Positions 6,836 to 11,460 of a stretch of DNA of 11,460 bases are shown here, piece by piece. Within the stretch, counting starts at the first letter, position 1. Each line of letters starts with the position of its first letter. This DNA comes from JBKPNX01 sp046732855 (GTDB taxonomy: Bacteria; Pseudomonadota; Alphaproteobacteria; Geminicoccales; Geminicoccaceae): contig JBKPNX010000127.1 in assembly GCA_046732855.1 (NCBI GenBank), forward strand, positions 1-11,460, read 5' to 3'. The position numbers and the translations under genes were made by a program. Below the pieces are notes generated by a model. The model made no database searches. It saw only the letters and a list, made by a program, of their open reading frames with translations, and was not told the DNA's origin.

Positions 6836-7063
6836 ATGGTTTCCATCATAGAGCTGGAGCAGGAGCTAGCGCAGGCCAACCGCCACATCGTAGAGGCTCG
6901 TGCAATGATGGCCCGCCAACTTGAGATTATGCGCCGGCTGGAAGCAGCCGGCCACGATGCAAGGCGAGCGAACGACCTGTTTCGGGGGCTAGAGAACGGC
7001 TTGGAAGCGATGCTCGCACACCACCAACACATCGCACGCCAGCTGGACAAGGGCCACACCTGA
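6836..7063 (+). CDS. Small coiled-coil protein, conserved hypothetical
   Basis: This 75-residue ORF is almost entirely alpha-helical with heptad-like spacing (IIELEQELAQANRHIVEARA then MMARQLEIMRRLEAAGHDAR). It resembles a family of small hypothetical proteins common in Rhizobiales and Rhodospirillales, whose members carry a pattern like RHIAEGE...RQ..I..LE..GHDT..A..LL...E..L..M..HR. The GHDARRANDLFRGLENGLEAM stretch fits well. The function of that family is not known. A weak GGGGCGAG precedes the ATG. It is convergent with the small minus-strand ORF at 7166-7390. Confidence comes from family resemblance recalled from memory, not from a search. Confidence 0.62.
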   Translation: MVSIIELEQELAQANRHIVEARAMMARQLEIMRRLEAAGHDARRANDLFRGLENGLEAMLAHHQHIARQLDKGHT

Positions 7064-7165
7064 GGAGGCGCCGGTTTCTGTGAGAATCTCGGAAGCACAA
7101 GCCGCAGCCGGACGGCACGCCGAGCACCGCGACCACCGGCTTCTCGGGGCCTGTCACGGTGGGGT

Positions 7166-7390
7166 TTATCGTCGAAGTCGGCTTGACGGTAGTCTGGTCG
7201 TCGCGGCGGTTGCGCCTTGCGGAGCAACCTTATCTGGGACGAAGCACAGGGCAGGGTCGCCACTGACCCGGTTCGTCACCCGGTACAACCAACCGCCCGG
7301 CACCGACAGGCGGTCGGTGACCATGTGCTCGTCGGAGGAGGCCGCGACGATGGTTTCCCATTGCGGTTGGTCGCGCTGCTCTGGTGTCAT
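7166..7390 (-). CDS. Small protein of unknown function
   Basis: This is a 74-residue ORF with a good AAAGGA about 9 bases before the ATG on the minus strand. Its central part, VTDRLSVPGGWLYRVTNR, looks like a folded beta-rich segment; similar VPGGWLYR strings occur in short bacterial hypothetical proteins. The last 15 residues are basic and of low complexity. It lies 41 bases after the minus-strand ORF ending at 7432, so the two may be co-transcribed. No function is suggested. Confidence 0.5.
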   Translation of the reverse strand: MTPEQRDQPQWETIVAASSDEHMVTDRLSVPGGWLYRVTNRVSGDPALCFVPDKVAPQGATAATTRLPSSRLRR

Positions 7391-7431
7391 CGTTCTCGGT
7401 CCTTTCGTTGCATTGGGTGTGCTGGCGCGCC

Positions 7432-7623
7432 CTACTCCTCATCCGGGGTCCGGGTGTAGCAGGGCTCCTCGACGGCGCGACATGGTGACGGCCGCCAGGG
7501 GCGGAAGGGCTCAGGGCGAGGCGGAGGCAGCTCTCTTGGACCAACTGGTCGGCGCTGGCGTCGACGCTCGGCCTCAGCCCACCGGGGTAGGCGCATCTTA
7601 AGATAGGACGGCTGGTCGCTCAT
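7432..7623 (-). CDS. Small Pro/Arg-rich ORF, possible gene
   Basis: Starting at an internal ATG (minus strand, 7621-7623), 63 codons run to a stop at 7432. The protein begins MSDQPSYLKMRLPRWAEAER and continues with a Pro/Arg-rich tail (PPPRPEPFRPWRP). A GGTGAG lies somewhat far upstream. The same frame stays open further upstream, but the residues there look random, so the shorter start is preferred. It precedes the ORF at 7166-7390 on the same strand by 41 bases. High GC can produce such ORFs by chance, hence the low confidence. Confidence 0.35.
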   Translation of the reverse strand: MSDQPSYLKMRLPRWAEAERRRQRRPVGPRELPPPRPEPFRPWRPSPCRAVEEPCYTRTPDEE

Positions 7624-7887
7624 TTCTGTCGGCTCACCGCAGTCGGCAATCAGTGGAGATAATCGCTCAAAGCTGGCTAAGATTTGATACAGGGTGCAAA
7701 CTTTCGACTGAGCAGGCTTTCCCGAGCCGGCCGCTCGCGTCAAACCGATCGCCGAACGTCGACCAATCATGAGGGCGGGATGGCCAGCGCCACGGTGGCA
7801 CCGAGCGCCACCGCTGAGAGCGCGATACCCGTCTCGACCCGGGAGCCCAGCACGCCGGCGCGGCCACCAGTGTCTAAATGAGCGGTG
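7624..7887. other. No supportable gene
   Basis: Nothing convincing was found. One minus-strand frame (7767-7872) encodes a hydrophobic run, GIALSAVALGATVALAIPPS before a stop, which might be the end of a lost membrane or secreted protein. It has no start codon and no recognisable relative. Confidence 0.3.
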
Positions 7888-7958
7888 CGGGGTCACGACC
7901 GGCGGTCGCCTTCGCCAATTTCGACTTCCGCTCTCCGATCCGGAAAGCGGTCGCCCAA
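7888..7958. repeat. 70-bp dispersed repeat, copy 2
   Basis: This is the second copy of the element at 3571-3640, in the same orientation, matching best at its ends (CGGGGTCACGA-CGGCGGTCGCC and CCGGAAA-CGGTCGCCCAA). It lies 17 bases beyond the stop of the broken DUF6456 gene. About three quarters of positions agree by eye. No terminal repeats or target duplications are obvious. Confidence 0.5.
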
Positions 7959-7975
7959 GGTCGCACGTGCATCCC

Positions 7976-8450
7976 TCATGAGGCCAGTCTGGCCTTATCG
8001 TACCCGAAGTGCCCCGCCAGCATCCCGAGCGCCGCTACCAGGATGCCGTGCGCCTGCTTCTGACGCACCGGCCGTCCGCCCCACCCCTGCCGGATCGCCC
8101 ACTCGCGCACGCTCCGCTGCAGCCCGACCACGTGCCAGACTGCTGATCCCGCCCAACGCCGACATCGCCTCGTGCACGCGACGGCGCGCGTGAAGCTGCC
8201 GCTCGCTTAGGTCCGGCTCTCGCCCGGTGCCCGGCACCCGCACGGACCGGATCGAGCCGGGCGACGATGAACGCCGCCTGGAAGTCCTTGCCGGCATGGT
8301 GCATCGCCTCGTCAATGGTGCCGGCGCGGAGCATCTTACCGAGCGTGTCGACGGTCCGGTGATGGTACACGATGCGGCCGTCCGGATCTTCTCGCGCATC
8401 TCTTCCAGCTGGCGGGCGCGCACCTGGTGCGGCTTGAGCCGCCCGCTCAT
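7976..8450 (-). pseudogene. DUF6456-like gene, frameshifted (copy D, longest)
   Basis: Four frame segments in order restore a protein of about 155 residues. It begins MSGRLKPHQVRARQLEEMRE (8450 to about 8378). A frame slip leads to DGRIVYHHRTVDTLGKMLRA and HHAGKDFQAAFIVARLDPVR (to about 8242), then VPGTGREPDLSERQLHARRR and VHEAMSALGG (to about 8142). A final frame gives WHVVGLQRSVREWAIRQG, WGGRPVRQKQAHGILVAALG and MLAGHFGYDKARLAS with TGA at 7976. The layout (AG..F..A.L.P, then ARRRV..AL..LG, a helix pair, GW..R.....IL..AL..LA.HFG) matches DUF6456 proteins of Alphaproteobacteria, whose function is unknown. Compared with copy B, the residues before WHV (PAGSC) are altered or lost. Its ATG overlaps the stop of the upstream ORF as ATGA. 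Confidence 0.75.
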
Positions 8451-8611
8451 TCGCCGCCCTCGAAGCGCTCACCCTATAGCATGAGGCCCAGCTTTCGGAT
8501 CAGCTCACGTTGGGACCAGCTGAGGCGCGGATCTTGCTCGGCGCGGACCATGATGCCGTGCCGGTGCCATCCGGCCCGCTTCTCTGCCTCGGGATTGATC
8601 GAGTTCGACTG
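8447..8611 (-). pseudogene. Small ORF upstream of DUF6456, with in-frame TAG
   Basis: The minus strand reads SNSINPEAEKRAGWHRHG, then IMVRAEQDPRLSWSQRELIR and KLGLML. It meets TAG at 8474-8476 and continues in the same frame with GERFEGGE to a TGA at 8447-8449. That TGA overlaps the DUF6456 start as ATGA, the classic spacing of translationally coupled genes, which suggests the frame was once open through the TAG. No ATG, GTG or TTG is visible at the expected beginning after the upstream stop at 8612, so the 5' end also seems damaged. The first in-frame ATG (8549-8551) would give only 25 codons. The product is not recognised; it is helical and charged. Confidence 0.5.
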
Positions 8612-9054
8612 CTAACGACCGAGGTGGCTGCACAGCTCACGCATTCGACTGCACCTGCGTGCCCTCAGCGTTGCCCGAATCCCAGCCGGGCACGCCGGTA
8701 GAAAGTGTCGCACCATGCGCGCTGCCACGCAGTCGAAGCTGGAGCGTACAAGGGCATAACCAGCTTGACGCTGGTGATGGGCGCCCGGCAACAGCCCCAT
8801 CGGAGCTACAGCAGAGCCGCCTCGGCGGTCCTGATCAGCGCCGGCAAGCCCCGTACTTCTCGCTCTGCCCCCTCGTCGGCGACCGCCACGCTGGATTGCC
8901 CGCATCGGTGTCCCTCCATCACCGTCCCTTTCCTGCCAGCTCCAGCCGCCACCATCGCTACCCCTCTCCCCGCAGTCGAGCAAGCCTGCCGTTTGCCAAT
9001 TTTCTGCGCTGACTTAGGGCCAGTCGCCGGGCGCGAAACCTTTTGCCGCCGGCA
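8612..9054. other. Mostly non-coding stretch with one doubtful small ORF
   Basis: No gene here is well supported. The best candidate is a 49-codon minus-strand ORF at 8806-8955, with a GGGGAGAGGGG just before its ATG and the product MVAAGAGRKGTVMEGHRCGQ followed by SSVAVADEGAEREVRG and a Leu/Ala-rich end. Nothing resembling it was recognised. Longer frames crossing this region on both strands are Arg/Pro/Ser-rich and look like by-products of high GC. Confidence 0.3.
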
Positions 9055-10686
9055 TCAGTCGCCGGCAAGGAGCAGCGCCGACAAGTCGATTCGCCGCGTG
9101 AACAGGCCGGTCAGTTGCGACCCGGTCGCAATGCCGAACACGGGATGGAAAGCCCCGCCAGGTCCGCCGTCGAGGCCCATGTAATCGCCCAGGAATAGGC
9201 CGCCGGCGACCGGCGCATTCAGGTAATCGAATGACGCGGTCGTCAAGCGCACCTCGTTACCCCAGCTCGCCGCGGAGCGGCAATCGTTCCTGCTCGGGTC
9301 ACAGAAGATCGCCCAGTGGTCAGTTGCCTCGCGGCCGTTATCTTTGTCGAAGCGAAAATCATAGTAGGTGACCGCGAGTTTGCCACCCGCTCCGGCCTCG
9401 ATGGATGGCAGAAACGCCTGCTCACGTAGCAAGTTGCGATTGATAGGCGTCTTGTTGATGCGGAGCGGATTCGACCAAGTGTTACCGCCATCCGTCGACA
9501 TCGAGAACGCTACCTCTTCGATTTCCTGAAGACGAAAGTCCTGCCAGACGAGGTAGAGATTGCCGTTTTGTCTGTCGACGGCGACATCGAACAGGATCGA
9601 GGCGTCGCGCACCGGCTGCTGCGCGTCCGGCGTCAAGGTCCCCAAGCTGAGAATATCCGCGGCGTAGCGGGGTTGCCTAAAGGCAAGACCTTTGTTGATC
9701 GAGTGTATAAGGCCGATGCGAATGTTGCCGGTGGGGTCGATTTCGGTAAAAAAGTCGATGACCACTCCGGTCGGAGTCACGATGATCTGATTGGCGATAG
9801 TCTGCGCGTTGCCGCCCGGGTCATAGATGTTCTTGGCCGGTTCCCAGCTCCGTCCGCCGTCCCTTGTTCGCGCGAAGTAGGCCGGCCCCTCGAAAAAGAT
9901 TTCGTTTGGCTGCGCTTGCGTTGCCGTCCGCTGCCTCAGCTGGTTTATCCGCTGACGCGCCGCCACGACGCCATCACCGGCGCCAACAGCGGGTTTTGCT
10001 CCCGATAAACCCGCGCTCGACGGGAGCGTGAAGTCCCGCAACCGATCCCAGACCGCGTATACCAGATTCGAATCCATGGGGTCGGCGGTGATCGAACTCT
10101 TGTCGTTCAGCACCTGCGGGTCGGTGTCTCGCCGCAGCGTGACTGGATGACTCCAGAGGCCGCCACCGTTGATGGACTTACTCACGACCACGGCGTTGGG
10201 GCCGAACCCCCCGGTCGGCAGGTCCGGCTCGAATACCAGGCTCATAAAGTACGCATGGCCGTTCGGGCTACTTGTGATCCAAGGATCGGACGCGCGCGTC
10301 CAATTTCCACCGGAGCACTTAGTAACCTTCGGAGGCACCATCGTTATCCAGGTGGAACCACCATTCCTGCTGATTCCGGCTATGTTCCCACGCGACCCGC
10401 CGTTCGACCAGCGATCCTGCTGCCAAACGGCGATCAGGTTGAGCCGGTCCGCCGGATTGACCTCGACCCAAGGCTCAATCTCTGTGTTGAGGTAATTCGT
10501 CCCTGTTTGGCCCGGCACATTATCCGCCGTGCAATGCTCGAAAGGGCTCGGGCCGGTGATTTGCACGAGCGGTCCCACCGTTGGCTCGGCGGCCCGGCTG
10601 CTCGCAAGGGGTGCGACCAGGAGAGCGAGCACACAGCCGGTTGCACCAACAATAGGGTTGCCCATCCCACTCTTTGCGATTGTCAT
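9055..10686 (-). CDS. Secreted Asp-box (sialidase/BNR-fold) protein
   Basis: This 543-residue protein has an N-terminal signal peptide (GCVLALLVAPLASSRAAEP, cleavage likely near residue 33). It is therefore exported to the periplasm or outside. Four Asp-box motifs S/T-x-D/N-G-G-x-x-W are seen at 106-113 (SRNGGSTW), 171-178 (SINGGGLW), 274-281 (TRDGGRSW) and 397-404 (STDGGNTW), plus a degenerate one near 329-336. They indicate a six-bladed beta-propeller of the sialidase superfamily. A 30-residue helical insert (about 232-261, AARQRINQLRQRTATQAQ) interrupts it. The catalytic Arg triad, Tyr/Glu pair and FRIP motif of true sialidases could not be identified, so glycosidase activity is not claimed. 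The ATG has AAGGA 9 bases upstream. It is transcribed divergently from the gene entering at 11137. Confidence 0.87.
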   Translation of the reverse strand: MTIAKSGMGNPIVGATGCVLALLVAPLASSRAAEPTVGPLVQITGPSPFEHCTADNVPGQTGTNYLNTEIEPWVEVNPADRLNLIAVWQQDRWSNGGSRGNIAGISRNGGSTWITMVPPKVTKCSGGNWTRASDPWITSSPNGHAYFMSLVFEPDLPTGGFGPNAVVVSKSINGGGLWSHPVTLRRDTDPQVLNDKSSITADPMDSNLVYAVWDRLRDFTLPSSAGLSGAKPAVGAGDGVVAARQRINQLRQRTATQAQPNEIFFEGPAYFARTRDGGRSWEPAKNIYDPGGNAQTIANQIIVTPTGVVIDFFTEIDPTGNIRIGLIHSINKGLAFRQPRYAADILSLGTLTPDAQQPVRDASILFDVAVDRQNGNLYLVWQDFRLQEIEEVAFSMSTDGGNTWSNPLRINKTPINRNLLREQAFLPSIEAGAGGKLAVTYYDFRFDKDNGREATDHWAIFCDPSRNDCRSAASWGNEVRLTTASFDYLNAPVAGGLFLGDYMGLDGGPGGAFHPVFGIATGSQLTGLFTRRIDLSALLLAGD

Positions 10687-10770
10687 CTGTCGTCCTTAAA
10701 AGTAAGGGCTGGTCAATGCCGCCGTCGCGTGACTAGCCACCCACGTGTCACACCGACGCTTCGAGTTTAG

Positions 10771-10784
10771 ATGATTCTGATCAT
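10771..10784. promoter_or_regulatory. Palindrome upstream of the Asp-box gene, possible operator
   Basis: ATGAT-TCTG-ATCAT is an exact 5+5 inverted repeat about 85 bases before the start of the Asp-box gene, in a comparatively AT-rich patch. Its position in a divergent intergenic region would suit a regulator-binding site. No promoter boxes could be assigned with confidence, and a short palindrome may occur by chance. Confidence 0.28.
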
Positions 10785-11136
10785 AATCGTCTCCCTCCCT
10801 GCTCAAGGGTTGTGCCAAATCCTACACCCGACAGTAGGCAGATCGTCAAGACAGATTCAATTCGTGCTGAAGTCCGAACTGGAATGAGGAAGAGCCCCGC
10901 TGTATGGAAATCGAGAACTCGCCGCCAATGGCGACCTGTGAACGCGGTACGGATCCAGCGGGACTTATATGTGCCGCTCGGCTAAAACAAGTCAATTTGG
11001 GGCCTAAGACACCACCCTCCGGCAGATGCGGCGGATGCACGGTCAAAGAGGCTACTAGCCGGGCTCGCCCTCCCTCGATACCGGCCGTTGGATGCTCCAG
11101 ATGACGGCCCGCATCGTGGCCGCGGGATGTGTCGGG
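10785..11136. other. Divergent intergenic region, no gene seen
   Basis: About 350 bases lie between the operator-like palindrome and the start of the PhoD-like gene. Short ORFs on both strands (for example 10904-11104 plus) have no ribosome binding site or recognisable product. The promoters of the two divergent genes should be here. Confidence 0.4.
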
Positions 11137-11460
11137 ATGCCGATGACAGTGTTGTTCTTCCGGGGCCTCGAGGAGGTGGCGTGGCGCCTCTCCGTGCTCC
11201 TGGTCTGCGCAGAAAGGGCTGCGCCTCCAGCTCTCACGCTGAGCGAAAGCGAGCACCCTCTAGCGCCGGCCTGTCACCTCGGTGGCCGCCGCGGCCTGAG
11301 CCTCTGGCGCTATGATTTCGATCTCGAGCTCGCGGCAGCCGAGCGTACGGTCGACTATGGCATCGGCGACGAGCGCTGGCACATCCACCTGCCGGCGCGC
11401 GGTGGACCGCTGCGGATCGCGTTCACCGCCTGCAACGGCCGCGAGGCGGAGCTGACCGGG
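11137..11460 (+). CDS. PhoD-like metallophosphatase, N-terminal part (cut by window end)
   Basis: The frame is open from 11059 to the last base. The protein from the chosen ATG reads MPMTVLFFRGLEEVAWRLSV, then an Ala/Pro linker, LSLWRYDFDLELAAAER, ERWHIHLPARGGPLRIAFTA and CNGREAELTG. This resembles the N-terminal beta-sandwich of alphaproteobacterial PhoD/alkaline-phosphatase-D-like proteins. Those start M.GPILYFRG...W.L.ALLV, and their metallophosphatase domain opens with LRIAF.SCNG before metal ligands lying beyond this window. ATG 11137 aligns with the family start; ATG 11101 and 11143 are alternatives. GTCGGG precedes 11137 only weakly. The catalytic part is not visible, so activity is inferred from family resemblance alone. 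Confidence 0.65.
   Translation, partial: MPMTVLFFRGLEEVAWRLSVLLVCAERAAPPALTLSESEHPLAPACHLGGRRGLSLWRYDFDLELAAAERTVDYGIGDERWHIHLPARGGPLRIAFTACNGREAELTG

Noticed and set aside
7767..7872. Hydrophobic minus-strand stretch resembling a membrane segment
   Set aside because: No start codon, no family match and only about 35 codons; mentioned as a possible remnant but not called a gene.
9030..9080. GC-rich inverted sequence GCCGGC around the stop of the Asp-box gene as a terminator
   Set aside because: The arms do not align into a clean stem and no U-tract follows on the minus strand.
8705..9184. 159-codon plus-strand ORF
   Set aside because: It overlaps the 3' end of the Asp-box gene on the other strand and has no recognisable features.
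10846..11256. 136-codon minus-strand ORF
   Set aside because: It is antisense to the start of the PhoD-like gene, His/Arg/Pro-rich, with no ribosome binding site or family likeness.

Overview
The window is GC-rich DNA with the look of an alphaproteobacterium, probably a Rhodospirillales-type soil or environmental lineage. The clues are the codon use, a DUF6456-type gene, several short conserved alphaproteobacterial hypothetical proteins and strong AAGGAGG-type ribosome binding sites. No tRNA, rRNA, CRISPR array, transposase or integrase could be recognised.

Layout, left to right. A class I methyltransferase starts at base 1 (+), followed by a non-coding stretch rich in GTGCGAC/GTTCGCAC repeats. 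From about 1.0 to 4.6 kb everything reads on the minus strand. In transcription order it holds an intact stand-alone 5'-3' exonuclease, a short repeat, a truncated fragment of a sugar-type ABC transporter solute-binding protein, an intact F420-dependent LLM-class oxidoreductase, a hairpin, and a short-chain dehydrogenase broken by two compensating indels and followed by a terminator-like hairpin. An MFS transporter (+) occupies 5.0 to 6.2 kb. From 6.4 to 9.0 kb there is a loose set of small ORFs, mostly on the minus strand, plus a frameshifted DUF6456-like gene with its small upstream partner. The right end has a secreted four-Asp-box (sialidase/BNR fold) protein on the minus strand. Divergent from it is the start of a PhoD/metallophosphatase-like protein that runs off the window.

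The most distinctive signal is that the C-terminal part of the DUF6456-like gene recurs. One long broken copy (7976-8450) and three shorter relics (about 4743-4925, 6283-6365 and 2056-2103) all lie on the minus strand, each next to an unrelated gene. A separate repeat of about 70 bp occurs twice (3571-3640 and 7888-7958), the second copy directly downstream of the long DUF6456 copy. Frameshifts are concentrated in the SDR, solute-binding-protein and DUF6456 loci, while four long genes (282 to 543 codons) are intact. This argues for real gene decay in an accessory region rather than a poor read, although assembly error is not excluded.

No coherent new multi-gene system is evident. The intact genes look like independent single-gene units, and the region is best read as an accessory stretch with decayed genes and short dispersed relics.
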